Part shown: piece after piece, positions 47,224 to 57,307 of the stretch
Numbering within the stretch: the stretch's first letter is position 1
Layout of the letters: the number at the start of each line of letters is the position of its first letter
DNA from: Aromatoleum bremense
Lineage (GTDB): Bacteria > Pseudomonadota > Gammaproteobacteria > Burkholderiales > Rhodocyclaceae
Direction of reading: 5' to 3'
NCBI RefSeq assembly: GCF_017894365.1
Contig: NZ_CP059467.1
Coordinates: 124,001-188,000 of the forward strand
DNA: 64,000 nt
The notes under the pieces: model-generated
Database searches by the model: none
The model's input: only the letters and a program-made list of their open reading frames with translations
Told to the model about the DNA's origin: nothing
Translations under genes and position numbers: made by a program

Positions 47224-48819
47224 CTACGCAGTGCCGCCTTGGTTATCGGGCCACGCGCCGGAACCCTGCTCTGCCGGCATGAAGGTGTAGCATCGCTTGC
47301 CGTTGGCCTTGGAGCGGTACATCGCGGCGTCCGCCTGCTGCAGCAATTTCTCACAGGTGGTTTCCACGCCGGCATATATTGCAATGCCGATGCTGGCAGA
47401 GATGCGAACGGAGATTTCTCCGATTCGGTACGGATCGGAAAGACTCTCCACCAGCTTGCGCGCCAGCGCCGCAGCCCCGTCGGCTCCCGCCGCGAACACC
47501 ACGACCACGAACTCGTCACCGCCGAGCCGCGCAGCGACGTCGGAGCGACGAATTCCGCTGTTGATGCGTTGCGAGACGGCTCGTAGCAGTTCGTCGCCAA
47601 TTCCATGGCCGTGGCGGTCGTTGACCGACTTGAAGCCATCGAGGTCAATGTAGAGGAGAGCAAGTTCGGTGTCGCATCGCTGTGACAAAGCCAGTTGATC
47701 GTTGACGATTTCGTTCAGCAGCGCCCGATTGGCCAAGCCCGTCAGTTCGTCGTGGAGAGCCTTGTGCCGGGTCTGCTGCAACATCCTGGATGCCTTGATC
47801 AGCGCTCCTCCAACCTCGTCGGCTTCCCGTAGCCGGAAGCTGGGAACGACGATCGCCTCGCCGGAGCCCAGGGCCACGGCCGGACCGGTCAATCCGTAGA
47901 AAGCACCGGCAATCCGGCCTCCGAGCCTCCAGGCAAGAAGCAGACTACTGCCCAGCAGAACCACCGTACCGAGGACCAGCCAACCGAGCGACTGCTGCAG
48001 CCGGTTCGTGAGCGCTTCCCGGGGAATGCTGATGACCGTCGTCCACCGGGAAACGGCGGATCGACTGAAAACGGATATGACAGGAAGGCCCGCGTCGGTA
48101 AGGATTTCGACCGATCCCTCGGCTGCTTCGGCGATCCTCTCTGTCAAGGCCTGCGAACCCTTCCGCCCGATGAACTGCTCCATTTCGCCGGTGTGGGCAG
48201 CGACAATGCCTTCGCCATCCAGTATTTCGCCGGTCCAGCCGGGGGGCAGGCGCTGCTCGTTCAGGATCCCCGACAGGCGATCCGGAAAAATGCCCATACT
48301 CAAACAGTAGACGATCCGCTCGCCGCGGTGCACCGGCACCGAGACGCTGAGCGCCGGCCGGTGCACCACCGGCCCGACAAAAAGCCCGGAGACATACGTA
48401 CGCCCTGTTTCCAGGACGTGCCTCAACTGCGGCATCACCCCTCTGAAAGGCAAGGGTTCACCGAACGGCCGGAACGTGTTGATCCGCTGTCGGCCGGTCG
48501 TATCGGTCAGCACGACGTTATTGGCCGACCGGGTTTGCAGAACCTGCATCGCCTGGTCGTGGAAGGCCGCGAGATCGTTGGAAGCCAGGTAGGGCGACGT
48601 CGCGAGGACGTTCAGCGCCGACTCCGTCGCGGCCAGTTCGCGGTCGACGGCGGACCGCAGTGCGCGGGCAGTCGCGATCACCTCGCGCACGAGTTGAGCG
48701 TTCTCGCGCTGATAGTTGTAATGGATCAGCGCCGCGGTCATCAATGACGCGGGCAAGATGCACGCCGTGACGAGCAGGGCGAGTCGGGAACGGATGGTCG
48801 GAGTGCGCGCTGCCGTCAT
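47224..48819 (-). CDS. Membrane diguanylate cyclase (Cache-HAMP-GGDEF)
   Basis: A 531-residue c-di-GMP synthase starting MTAARTPTIRSRLALL. A first helix (about 12-33), a periplasmic Cache-like sensor (about 35-270), a second helix (LGWLVLGTVVLLGSSLLLAW) and a HAMP-like linker precede the GGDEF domain (about 355-520). The active site RLGGDEFVVVVF is intact. An RxxD inhibitory site (RRSD) lies five residues before it, so product feedback is expected. No EAL domain is present. The sensor ligand is unknown. Confidence 0.9.
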   Translation of the reverse strand: MTAARTPTIRSRLALLVTACILPASLMTAALIHYNYQRENAQLVREVIATARALRSAVDRELAATESALNVLATSPYLASNDLAAFHDQAMQVLQTRSANNVVLTDTTGRQRINTFRPFGEPLPFRGVMPQLRHVLETGRTYVSGLFVGPVVHRPALSVSVPVHRGERIVYCLSMGIFPDRLSGILNEQRLPPGWTGEILDGEGIVAAHTGEMEQFIGRKGSQALTERIAEAAEGSVEILTDAGLPVISVFSRSAVSRWTTVISIPREALTNRLQQSLGWLVLGTVVLLGSSLLLAWRLGGRIAGAFYGLTGPAVALGSGEAIVVPSFRLREADEVGGALIKASRMLQQTRHKALHDELTGLANRALLNEIVNDQLALSQRCDTELALLYIDLDGFKSVNDRHGHGIGDELLRAVSQRINSGIRRSDVAARLGGDEFVVVVFAAGADGAAALARKLVESLSDPYRIGEISVRISASIGIAIYAGVETTCEKLLQQADAAMYRSKANGKRCYTFMPAEQGSGAWPDNQGGTA

Positions 48820-49102
48820 GGGGCGATGATCGCTGAGCTGGCCGGATTTTCGTTTTTGGTCTTCGGCAGACTGCGAATGCCGCGATGCGCGAGGGTAGCG
48901 CCTTCCCACCTCCAGGGCCAGCCAATCGAATAACGCAAATTGAATAACGTCAGTCTATGATCAAACGATGAATGGCATCCGCTGCACGAACCCGGGCAGC
49001 GAACCATCCTGGCACGACGAGTACCGTCTGACCACAGTCGCCTCCCGGGCAACAAATTTTCCGGCGCACGAGCGGTCAAAGCGCCAGCAGGGGGAACTCC
49101 CG

Positions 49103-50683
49103 ATGACTGCCGTTTGCCTTCATCCAGGCCGATTGACGCTCGCCGAACTGCGCACGATCGCGTTCAGCGACAGCCGGCTCGAGCTCGAACCGGCCTGCTT
49201 TTCGATGGTCGCACGCGGCGCCGCGACGGTTGCGGCGATCGCGCGCAGCGGCGAGCCGGCCTACGGCATCAACACCGGTTTCGGCCGCCTCGCGCAGACG
49301 CACATCCCGGACGATCAGCTCGAACTGCTGCAGAAAAACCTCGTGCTGTCGCACGCGGTGGGAGTCGGCGAACCGCTCTCGGTGCCGACGGTGCGCCTGG
49401 TGCTGGCGCTGAAGATCGCGAGCCTTGCACGCGGACACTCCGGTGTGCGCATGGAACTCATCAACGCGCTGCTCGGCCTCTTCAACGCCGGCGTCATCCC
49501 TCGCGTGCCGTCCAAAGGCTCGGTCGGCGCGAGCGGCGATCTCGCGCCGCTCGCACACCTTTCGGCGCTGCTGCTGGGCATCGGCGAGGCATATGTCGAC
49601 GGCCGACACGTACCCGCGACCGAGGCCCTGGCGATCGCGGGACTCGCGCCGATGACGCTCGCGGCGAAGGAAGGCCTTGCGCTGCTCAACGGCACGCAGG
49701 TGTCGACGGCGCTGGCGCTCGTCAATCTGTTCGCGATCGAGACCGTGTTCCGCACCGCGCTCGTCGCCGGAGCGCTGTCGGTCGACGCCGCGGCCGGCTC
49801 GTTCAAGCCGTTCGATGCCCGGACCCACGCGTTGCGCGGCCAGCCGGGGCAGATCGACGCTGCCGCCACCTACCGGCAGCTGCTCGAGGGCAGCGGGATC
49901 AACCTTGCGCATCGCGACTGCGGCAAGGTGCAGGACCCGTACAGCCTGCGCTGCCAGCCGCAGGTCATGGGTGCCTGCCTCGACCAGACGCGCCACGCCG
50001 CGCGCGTCCTGCTGATCGAAGCGAACGCCGTGTCCGACAACCCGCTGGTTTTTCCGGACAGTGGCGAAGTGCTGTCGGGCGGGAACTTCCATGGCGAACC
50101 GGTCGCTTTCGCCGCTGACGCGCTCGCGCTGGCGGCGGCCGAGATCGGGGCGCTGGCCGAGCGGCGCATCGCGCTGCTGATCGACGCCACGCTGTCGGGC
50201 CTGCCGCCTTTCCTCGTCACCGAAGGCGGCGTCAATTCCGGCTTCATGATCGCGCACGTCACGGCGGCCGCGCTCGCCTCCGAGAACAAGCTTCTCGCGC
50301 ATCCGGCGAGCGTCGATTCGTTGCCGACGTCGGCGAACCAGGAGGATCACGTTTCGATGTCGACGTTCGCAGCACGCAAGCTCGGCGAGCTCGCCGACAA
50401 CACCGCGACGATCCTCGCGATTGAGCTGCTCGCCGCGGCGCAGGGCGTCGAACTGCGCGCACCGCACCGCACCTCGCCGCGCCTGCAGGCCGTGCTCGCG
50501 CTGATCCGCAGCCGCGTGCCGCATTACGACATCGACCGCTATTTTGCGCCGGACATTGCATCGATCAAGGACGAGGTGTCGGCGGGAGCCTTCGCACGCC
50601 ATTGTCCCTTCTCCTTCGACTCCGAACGCGTGGCGGACGGCGAGGCGTCCCGCTCCGTCACACCGGATGACGAATCCCTCTGA
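49103..50683 (+). CDS. hutH: Histidine ammonia-lyase
   Basis: A 526-residue enzyme converting histidine to urocanate and ammonia, the first step of the Hut pathway. The start [17 protein letters not shown] at 49103 has GGGGGAA upstream. The Ala-Ser-Gly that forms the MIO electrophile is in [14 protein letters not shown]. Other signatures are [11 protein letters not shown] and [19 protein letters not shown]. The C-terminus is slightly longer than usual. It opens the hutHUIG operon; no hutC-type regulator is in view. Confidence 0.96.
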   Translation: MTAVCLHPGRLTLAELRTIAFSDSRLELEPACFSMVARGAATVAAIARSGEPAYGINTGFGRLAQTHIPDDQLELLQKNLVLSHAVGVGEPLSVPTVRLVLALKIASLARGHSGVRMELINALLGLFNAGVIPRVPSKGSVGASGDLAPLAHLSALLLGIGEAYVDGRHVPATEALAIAGLAPMTLAAKEGLALLNGTQVSTALALVNLFAIETVFRTALVAGALSVDAAAGSFKPFDARTHALRGQPGQIDAAATYRQLLEGSGINLAHRDCGKVQDPYSLRCQPQVMGACLDQTRHAARVLLIEANAVSDNPLVFPDSGEVLSGGNFHGEPVAFAADALALAAAEIGALAERRIALLIDATLSGLPPFLVTEGGVNSGFMIAHVTAAALASENKLLAHPASVDSLPTSANQEDHVSMSTFAARKLGELADNTATILAIELLAAAQGVELRAPHRTSPRLQAVLALIRSRVPHYDIDRYFAPDIASIKDEVSAGAFARHCPFSFDSERVADGEASRSVTPDDESL

Positions 50684-50703
50684 AGCGCTCGCAGGAGGCT
50701 GCG

Positions 50704-52392
50704 ATGAACGAAGTCCACAGCACCGATCCCCGCTACGCGCCGGGCCGCATCGTGCGGTCGCCGCATGGCGCGACGCTGCACTGCCGCAACTGGTTGATCG
50801 AGGCCGCGTGGCGGATGATCCAGAACAACCTCGACCCCGAAGTCGCCGAGCACCCCGAACATCTCGTCGTCTATGGCGGCATGGGGCGCGCGGCGCGCGA
50901 CTGGGCGTGCTTCGACAGGATCCTCGCGACGCTGCGCGAACTGGGCGAGGACGAGACGCTGCTGGTGCAGTCCGGCAAGCCGGTCGGCGTGTTCCGCACC
51001 CACGTCGATGCGCCACGTGTGCTGATCGCAAATTCCAACCTGGTGCCGAAGTGGGCGACCTGGGAGCACTTCAACGAGCTCGACCGCAAAGGCCTGATGA
51101 TGTTCGGCCAGATGACGGCGGGTTCGTGGATCTACATCGGCTCGCAGGGCATCGTGCAGGGTACGTACGAAACGTTCACCGCCTGCGCCGACCGTCATTT
51201 CGGCGGGCACGCCACGCGGCGGTGGATCCTCACCGGGGGGCTCGGCGGCATGGGCGGCGCGCAGCCGCTCGCGGCAACGATGGCGGGCTTCTCGATGCTG
51301 GCAGTCGAGTGCGACGAGACGCGCATCGACCTGCGCCTGAAGACGCACTACCTCGACCGCAAGGCCGCTTCGCTCGACGAGGCGCTCGCATTGCTCAATG
51401 CGGCGCGGGCCGAGGGCCGCGTGCTGTCGGTGGGCCTCGTCGGCAACGCGGCCGACGTGTTCGAGGAGATCGCGCGCCGCCGCGTCATCCCCGACGTCGT
51501 CACCGACCAGACCAGCGCGCACGATCCGATCCACGGCTATCTGCCGCAAGGCTGGACGCTGCAGCAATGGCGCGAGCGCCAGCGCAGCGACCCGCAGAGC
51601 ATCATCGAGCCGGCGAAGCACTCGATGGCCAACCAGGTGCGCGCGATGCTGGCGCTGCAGCGAGCCGGTGCGGCGGTATTCGACTACGGCAACAACATCC
51701 GCCAGATGGCCCACGACGCCGGCGTCATCGACGCATTCTCGTTTCCCGGCTTCGTCCCGGCGTACATCCGCCCGCTGTTCTGCCGCGGCTACGGCCCGTT
51801 CCGCTGGGTCGCGCTGTCGGGCGAGCCGAAGGACATCCATCGCAGCGACGCGAAAGTGAAGGAGCTGATCCCCGACGACCGGCACCTGCACAACTGGCTC
51901 GATCTCGCTCGCCATCGCATCACGTTCCAGGGCCTGCCAGCGCGCATCTGCTGGCTCGGCCCGAAGGACCGTTACCGCGTCGGCCTTGCGTTCAACGAGA
52001 TGGTGCGCCACGGCGAACTGCATGCGCCGATCGTCATCGGCCGCGACCATCTCGATACCGGTTCGGTCGCGAGCCCGAACCGTGAAACCGAGGCGATGCG
52101 CGACGGCTCCGATGCCGTGTCCGACTGGCCGCTGCTCAACGCGTTGCTCAACACCGCGAGCGGCGCGACGTGGGTGTCGTTTCATCACGGCGGCGGCGTC
52201 GGCATGGGGTATTCGCAGCACGCGGGCCAGGTGATCGTCTGCGACGGCACTGACGGCGCGGCGCGCCGGATCGCACGCGTGCTGTTCAACGACCCGGCAA
52301 GCGGCGTGATGCGCCACGCCGACGCGGGCTACGAGGAAGCGCTCGCGACGGCGCGGGAAATCGGCCTGCGCCTGCCGATGCACGACGCCTGA
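50704..52392 (+). CDS. hutU: Urocanate hydratase
   Basis: A 562-residue enzyme converting urocanate to imidazolonepropionate with tightly bound NAD. The NAD-binding region is [34 protein letters not shown] and [15 protein letters not shown] are family signatures, the latter near the active site. Length is standard. It lies 20 bp after hutH and 4 bp before hutI. Confidence 0.97.
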   Translation: MNEVHSTDPRYAPGRIVRSPHGATLHCRNWLIEAAWRMIQNNLDPEVAEHPEHLVVYGGMGRAARDWACFDRILATLRELGEDETLLVQSGKPVGVFRTHVDAPRVLIANSNLVPKWATWEHFNELDRKGLMMFGQMTAGSWIYIGSQGIVQGTYETFTACADRHFGGHATRRWILTGGLGGMGGAQPLAATMAGFSMLAVECDETRIDLRLKTHYLDRKAASLDEALALLNAARAEGRVLSVGLVGNAADVFEEIARRRVIPDVVTDQTSAHDPIHGYLPQGWTLQQWRERQRSDPQSIIEPAKHSMANQVRAMLALQRAGAAVFDYGNNIRQMAHDAGVIDAFSFPGFVPAYIRPLFCRGYGPFRWVALSGEPKDIHRSDAKVKELIPDDRHLHNWLDLARHRITFQGLPARICWLGPKDRYRVGLAFNEMVRHGELHAPIVIGRDHLDTGSVASPNRETEAMRDGSDAVSDWPLLNALLNTASGATWVSFHHGGGVGMGYSQHAGQVIVCDGTDGAARRIARVLFNDPASGVMRHADAGYEEALATAREIGLRLPMHDA

Positions 52393-52396
52393 TCAC

Positions 52397-53635
52397 ATGG
52401 CCGCCTGGGACCTGCTGTTCCGCCGCGTGCATCTCGCGACATTCGCCGGCGACGAACCGTACGGCACGCTGCGTGACGGCGCGCTCGCGGTGCGGGCCGG
52501 GCGCATCGTCTGGCTCGGCACCAAACGCGACCTGCCGCGCGAGGCCCGCGCCGCACAGGAGATCGATGGCGCCGGCGGCTGGCTGCTGCCGGGGCTGATC
52601 GACTGCCACACGCATCTCGTCCATGCCGGCAACCGCGCCCGCGAGTTCGAGCTGCGCATGCAGGGCGCGAGCTACGAGGAGATCGCGCGCGCCGGCGGCG
52701 GCATCCGCGCGACGGTCATCGCGACGCGGGCCGCCGACGAGGAAGCGCTCGTCGCCGCAAGCCGACCGCGTCTCGCCCGACTGATCGCCGAGGGTGTCAC
52801 GACAGTGGAGATCAAGTCGGGCTACGGGCTGGAACTTGCAGCCGAGCGACGCATGCTGCGCGCGGCGCGCGCGCTGGGAGCCACCGCGCCGGTACGCGTG
52901 ACGACAACGTTCCTCGGCGCGCACGCACTGCCGCCCGAATACGACGGACGCGCCGACGACTACATCGCCGAAGTCTGCGACGTGATGCTGCCGGCGCTCC
53001 ACCGCGAAGGCCTCGTCGATGCCGTCGACGCGTTCTGCGAGCGCATCGCGTTCAGCCCGGCGCAGACCGAAGCGGTGTTCCGCGCGGCCCGGGCGCTCGG
53101 GCTTCCCGTCAGGCTGCATGCCGAGCAGCTCTCGGATTCGGGCGGCGCGGCGCTGGCGGCCCGGTACGGCGCGCTGTGCGCCGATCATCTGGAACACCTC
53201 TCCGAAGCCGGTGCAGCGGCGCTCGCTGCGGCCGGCAGCGTCGCCGTGCTGCTGCCGGGGGCATTCTATTTCCTGCGCGAGACGCACCTTCCACCGGTCG
53301 CGCGGCTGCGCGCGCTCGGCGTGCCGGTCGCCATCGCCACCGACTGCAACCCCGGCACTTCGCCGCTCAGTTCGCTGCTGCTCGCGCTCAACATGGCCTG
53401 CGTGCTGTTCCGTCTCGCCCCCGCCGAGGCGCTCGCCGGCGTCACGCGCAACGCGGCCCGGGCGCTCGGTCGCGGCGACGACCTCGGCACGCTGGAGGCC
53501 GGAAAACTCGCGGATCTCGGCCTGTGGAACGTCGATACCCCGGCCGAGCTGTGCTACCACCTCGGCTACAACCCGCTCGCACTGCGCGTGTTCGGTGGAC
53601 GAATCAGCGGAGCAGGTGATGTCGCACAAGGATGA
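52397..53635 (+). CDS. hutI: Imidazolonepropionase
   Basis: A 412-residue zinc amidohydrolase that opens the imidazolone ring to give N-formimino-L-glutamate. Metal ligands are seen in [15 protein letters not shown] (HxH), [26 protein letters not shown] and [12 protein letters not shown]. Length is typical. Its end overlaps the start of hutG by 17 bp. Confidence 0.96.
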   Translation: MAAWDLLFRRVHLATFAGDEPYGTLRDGALAVRAGRIVWLGTKRDLPREARAAQEIDGAGGWLLPGLIDCHTHLVHAGNRAREFELRMQGASYEEIARAGGGIRATVIATRAADEEALVAASRPRLARLIAEGVTTVEIKSGYGLELAAERRMLRAARALGATAPVRVTTTFLGAHALPPEYDGRADDYIAEVCDVMLPALHREGLVDAVDAFCERIAFSPAQTEAVFRAARALGLPVRLHAEQLSDSGGAALAARYGALCADHLEHLSEAGAAALAAAGSVAVLLPGAFYFLRETHLPPVARLRALGVPVAIATDCNPGTSPLSSLLLALNMACVLFRLAPAEALAGVTRNAARALGRGDDLGTLEAGKLADLGLWNVDTPAELCYHLGYNPLALRVFGGRISGAGDVAQG

Positions 53636-54662
53636 GGAGGATCGGGGGCCGTGGCAGGGCCGCATCGACGTGCATGAAGGCCCGCGGGCATTGCGCTGGC
53701 ACCAGTGCGTCACGATGCTGCCGCCGCAGGCGTCCCCCGGCATCGCGCTGCTCGGTTTCCCCTGCGACCTCGGCGTGCGGCGCAACCATGGCCGCGCCGG
53801 AGCCGCCGCAGGCCCGGCGGCGCTGCGCCGGACACTCGCGAACCTGGCCTGGCACGGAGCGCGGCCGGTGTACGACGCGGGCGATGTGGGCGATGTGGGC
53901 GATGTGGGCGATGTGGGCGCCAGCACGCCCGACGCCGGCGAGAAGACGCTCGAGACGATGCAGGCCGGCTACGCTCGACGCATCACGGCGCTGCTCGACG
54001 CCGGGCATGTGCCGATCGGCCTCGGCGGCGGCCACGAGATCGCGTGGGCGGCCTGGCAGGGGCTCGCCGCACATGCTGCACGCGAACCACACCCGCCGCG
54101 CATCGGCATTCTCAACGTTGACGCTCATTTCGACCTGCGCACGGCACCCGCGGGCAATTCGGGCACGCCGTTCCGCCAGATCGCCGAGGACTGCGGAGTC
54201 CGCGACTGGAATTTCCGCTACTGCGTGCTGGGGATCGCCGAAGCGGCGAACACTGCCGCGTTATTCGACCGCGCCCGCGCGCTCGGCGTCGCGTTTCGCC
54301 TCGACGAGGAAATGGGCGCGCGCGATCTCGACGCGATCGACAGCACGGTGCGCGATTTCCTCGCCGGCATCGACTGGCTCTACCTGACGCTGTGCCTCGA
54401 CGCGCTGCCAGGTGCGTGCGCCCCCGGCGTCAGCGCGCCGGCGACGATCGGCGTCGAGCCGGCCGTCGTCGAGGCGGTGATCCGCATCGCCGTCGCGAGC
54501 GGCAAGCTTCGCCTCGCCGACGTCGCCGAACTCAACCCTTCCCTCGACCCCAACGGCCGGACCGCGCGTCTGGCAGCACGCCTCGTCTGGCGGCTCGCGC
54601 GCGAAATCGCCCGTCGCCCATGTGATGTGCGGTCTGGGCTGCATCTCCCCGCGCGCGATTGA
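53619..54662 (+). CDS. hutG: Formimidoylglutamase
   Basis: A 347-residue arginase-fold enzyme splitting formiminoglutamate to glutamate and formamide. Manganese ligands appear in [11 protein letters not shown] (His) and [11 protein letters not shown] (D-x-H-x-x-D type). The third site reads [20 protein letters not shown], where many arginase-fold proteins have DxD; here the first Asp is Cys. An internal [13 protein letters not shown] tract (residues about 88-100) is encoded by four exact 9-bp repeats. The start [10 protein letters not shown] overlaps hutI. It completes the Hut pathway. Confidence 0.9.
   Translation: MSHKDEEDRGPWQGRIDVHEGPRALRWHQCVTMLPPQASPGIALLGFPCDLGVRRNHGRAGAAAGPAALRRTLANLAWHGARPVYDAGDVGDVGDVGDVGASTPDAGEKTLETMQAGYARRITALLDAGHVPIGLGGGHEIAWAAWQGLAAHAAREPHPPRIGILNVDAHFDLRTAPAGNSGTPFRQIAEDCGVRDWNFRYCVLGIAEAANTAALFDRARALGVAFRLDEEMGARDLDAIDSTVRDFLAGIDWLYLTLCLDALPGACAPGVSAPATIGVEPAVVEAVIRIAVASGKLRLADVAELNPSLDPNGRTARLAARLVWRLAREIARRPCDVRSGLHLPARD
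53883..53918 (+). repeat. In-frame 9-bp tandem repeat in hutG
   Basis: GATGTGGGC is repeated four times exactly, coding for Asp-Val-Gly. The length is a multiple of three, so copy-number change would alter the protein without a frameshift. It lies in a surface-loop region before the first metal motif. Confidence 0.95.
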
Positions 54663-54772
54663 GCCAAGCGGCACAGGCGGGATTTCGGTACGATGCGCTT
54701 CATTCGTGAAGCGCCCCGTTTCTCTCGACGGCTCGGCGCCTTTTCCCTTTCCGCTGCCCGCACCAGACCTCC

Positions 54773-56635
54773 ATGACTTCCCCCATCGAAAGCTTCGCCC
54801 AACTCGATCTCCGTGCACCGCTGCTCGATGCGCTGTCCGAAATCGGCTATGAAACGCCGTCGCCGATCCAGGCGGTCTGCATCCCGCATCTGCTCGCCGG
54901 GCACGACCTGCTCGGCGAGGCGCAGACCGGCACCGGCAAGACCGCCGCGTTCGCGCTGCCGCTGCTCGACCGGCTCGACCTCAGCATCAAGAATCCGCAG
55001 GTGCTCGTGCTCGCGCCGACCCGCGAACTCGCGATCCAGGTTGCCGAGGCTTTCCAGCGTTATGCGAAGAACCTGCCCGGTTTCCACGTACTGCCGGTGT
55101 ACGGCGGCCAGAGCATGGTCGTCCAACTGCGCCAGCTCGCCCGCGGCGCACACGTCATCGTCGGCACACCGGGCCGCGTCATGGACCATATCGAGCGCAA
55201 GAGCCTCAATCTCGACAGCCTGACGACGCTGGTGCTCGACGAAGCCGACGAGATGCTGCGCATGGGGTTCATCGACGACGTCGAATGGATCCTGCAGCAC
55301 ACGCCGGCCGAGCGTCAGACCGCGCTGTTCTCGGCGACGATGCCCGATGCGATCCGCCGCGTCGCGCACCGCTACCTGCGCGACCCGCGCGAGGTCAAGA
55401 TCAAGACCAGCACGACCACGGTCGCGGCAATCCGCCAGCGCTACTGCCAGATCAGCGTCGCGCACAAGCTCGACGCGCTGACGCGCATCCTCGAAGTCGA
55501 GGAGGATTTCGACGCCGCGATCATCTTCGTCCGCACCAAGACCGCGACCGTCGAGCTTGCCGACAAGCTCGAGGCGCGCGGCTACTCGGCCGCCGCGCTG
55601 AACGGCGACATGACGCAGCAGCTGCGCGAACGCGTCATCGAACAGCTCAAGGGCGGGCAACTCGACATCGTCGTCGCCACCGACGTCGCCGCACGCGGCC
55701 TCGACGTCTCGCGCATCAGTCACGTCATCAACTACGACATCCCGTACGACACCGAAGCGTATGTGCATCGCATCGGGCGCACCGGGCGCGCGGGCCGCAC
55801 CGGCAGCGCGATCCTGTTCGTCGCGCCGCGCGAGATACGGATGCTGAAAGTCATCGAGCGCGCGACCCGCCAGCCGATCGAGGCGCTGCAACTACCGTCG
55901 CGCGAAGCCGTCGCCGACAAGCGAGTCGCCGCGTTCCGCCAGCAAGTCGCCACAGTGCTCGAATCCGAAGACCTCGCGTTCTTCCGCGACGTCGTCGCCG
56001 GCATGGAATCCACCCACGAAGCCGAACTCCACGACATCGCCGCCGCCCTCGCCTTCCTCGCGCAGCGCGAGCGCCCGCTGCAACTGCCGGAGTCGAAAGG
56101 CCCTGACATCGCGCGCCTGGCCGAACCGCAGCGTGAACCGGGCGCCGAGCGAGCCCCGCGCGAAAACCGCGAGAAAATACTCGAACGCCGACGCGAGTTC
56201 TCCGAGGGCAATCTGCAACGCTACCGCATCGAAGTCGGCCGCAACCAGCAGGCGACGCCGAAGGACATCGTCGGCGCGATCGCCAACGAGGCCGGCATCG
56301 AAAGCCGCTATATCGGGCAGATCAATCTCTACGAGGACTACAGCACCGTCGAACTGCCGAGCGGCCTGCCACACGACGTCCTCGACATCCTGCGCCGGGT
56401 GCGCGTGCGCCAGCACCAGCTGAACATCCGCCCGCTCGACGCCGAGGAAGCGAAGCGCGACGCGGCCCGCGTGCGGCCGGGAGCCCCTCGTCCCGGAGCA
56501 GCGCCGCGTCACGCCGCCCACCCCGGCGGCAAACCCGCCCGTCCCGGAAGCCCCGGCCCGAGATCCTTCAGCGGCGAAAAGCGCACGCCCTCCACCGGCT
56601 TCAAGCCCGGCAAGAAAAAACCGCATGATCGCTGA
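54773..56635 (+). CDS. deaD: DEAD-box ATP-dependent RNA helicase (DeaD/CsdA type)
   Basis: A 620-residue helicase that unwinds structured RNA in ribosome assembly and mRNA decay, often cold-induced. Motifs are AQTGTGKTAAF (Walker A), APTRELAIQ, GTPGRVMDH, VLDEADEML (DEAD), FSATMP, ATDVAARGLD and HRIGRTGRAGRTG. A DbpA/CsdA RNA-binding domain (GRNQQATPKDIVGAIANEAG, about 485-560) and a basic Pro/Gly tail follow. The longer C-terminus supports DeaD over RhlE. Confidence 0.93.
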   Translation: MTSPIESFAQLDLRAPLLDALSEIGYETPSPIQAVCIPHLLAGHDLLGEAQTGTGKTAAFALPLLDRLDLSIKNPQVLVLAPTRELAIQVAEAFQRYAKNLPGFHVLPVYGGQSMVVQLRQLARGAHVIVGTPGRVMDHIERKSLNLDSLTTLVLDEADEMLRMGFIDDVEWILQHTPAERQTALFSATMPDAIRRVAHRYLRDPREVKIKTSTTTVAAIRQRYCQISVAHKLDALTRILEVEEDFDAAIIFVRTKTATVELADKLEARGYSAAALNGDMTQQLRERVIEQLKGGQLDIVVATDVAARGLDVSRISHVINYDIPYDTEAYVHRIGRTGRAGRTGSAILFVAPREIRMLKVIERATRQPIEALQLPSREAVADKRVAAFRQQVATVLESEDLAFFRDVVAGMESTHEAELHDIAAALAFLAQRERPLQLPESKGPDIARLAEPQREPGAERAPRENREKILERRREFSEGNLQRYRIEVGRNQQATPKDIVGAIANEAGIESRYIGQINLYEDYSTVELPSGLPHDVLDILRRVRVRQHQLNIRPLDAEEAKRDAARVRPGAPRPGAAPRHAAHPGGKPARPGSPGPRSFSGEKRTPSTGFKPGKKKPHDR

Positions 56636-56667
56636 GCCGGCTTCGCGGCCAGGCACAGCCGGAGCCG

Positions 56668-56698
56668 TTGTGCAGGGGTGTCGGTCGCAGGGTAGAAT
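56668..56698 (+). promoter_or_regulatory. Possible tRNA-Leu promoter
   Basis: TTGTGC (56668-56673), 19-base spacer, TAGAAT (56693-56698), 15 bp before the tRNA. The -10 match is good and the spacer slightly long. Confidence 0.4.
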
Positions 56699-56713
56699 GC
56701 GCCACCCATCGGC

Positions 56714-56798
56714 GCCGGGGTGGTGAAATCGGTATACACAGCGGACTTAAAATCCGCCGCCTTCGGGCTTACGGGTTCAAGTCCCGTCCCCGGCACCA
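56714..56798 (+). tRNA. tRNA-Leu (TAA)
   Basis: An 85-base tRNA with acceptor GCCGGGG/CCCCGGC, A73 and encoded CCA. The anticodon stem GCGGA/TCCGC encloses CTTAAAA, giving TAA. The long variable arm (GCCTTCGGGC) is typical of Leu. Confidence 0.96.
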
Positions 56799-56838
56799 GC
56801 GAGCGCGCTGCGCGTGATTTTCTCCAGGACTTCCTGCG

Positions 56839-57282
56839 GTGATCGTTCTGAACCTTTGCTGCGACCACGAGCACCTGTTCGAAGGCTGGTTCGGCTCGGC
56901 TGCCGCGTTCGAAACCCAGCGTGAGCGCGGACAGGTCGTCTGTCCCGTTTGCGGCTCAGCCTCGATCAGCCGGCGTCCGACCGCTCCGTACGTCAACACC
57001 GGCTCGATGCCCCCGGCAGCTCCACCACCTCGACCCTCGCCGCCCTCCGCAACCACCCGGCAGACGGACGCGGTCGCTACAGTCGTGGCGATGCTGCGCC
57101 GCTTCGGCAAGGAGTCGGAGGACGTCGGCGAGCGGTTCGTCGAGGAAGCCCGCCGCATCCACTACGGGGACAGCGAAGCGCGCAATATCAAGGGGAAAGC
57201 GTCGAGCGACGACATCGGGGAACTCATCGACGAAGGCATCATGGTGCTCCCCGTACCACCGGACGACGAAGAGTTGCACTGA
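56839..57282 (+). CDS. DUF1178 family protein
   Basis: A 147-residue protein with a GTG start. It opens MIVLNLCCDHEHLFEGWFGS and has a CPVCGS knuckle, so it probably binds zinc. A Pro-rich linker (about 53-70) leads to a helical C-terminal half with FGKESEDVGERFVEEARRIH, the DUF1178 signature. Function is unknown. It follows tRNA-Leu by 40 bp. Confidence 0.85.
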   Translation: MIVLNLCCDHEHLFEGWFGSAAAFETQRERGQVVCPVCGSASISRRPTAPYVNTGSMPPAAPPPRPSPPSATTRQTDAVATVVAMLRRFGKESEDVGERFVEEARRIHYGDSEARNIKGKASSDDIGELIDEGIMVLPVPPDDEELH

Positions 57283-57307
57283 CCCGGGCGCCCCACCCCC
57301 GTACCCC

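Noticed and set aside
53905..53925. CRISPR-like array at the hutG and acyl-CoA dehydrogenase repeats
   Set aside because: The units are 9 and 15 bp, contiguous without spacers, and in frame inside known enzymes, so they are coding minisatellites.
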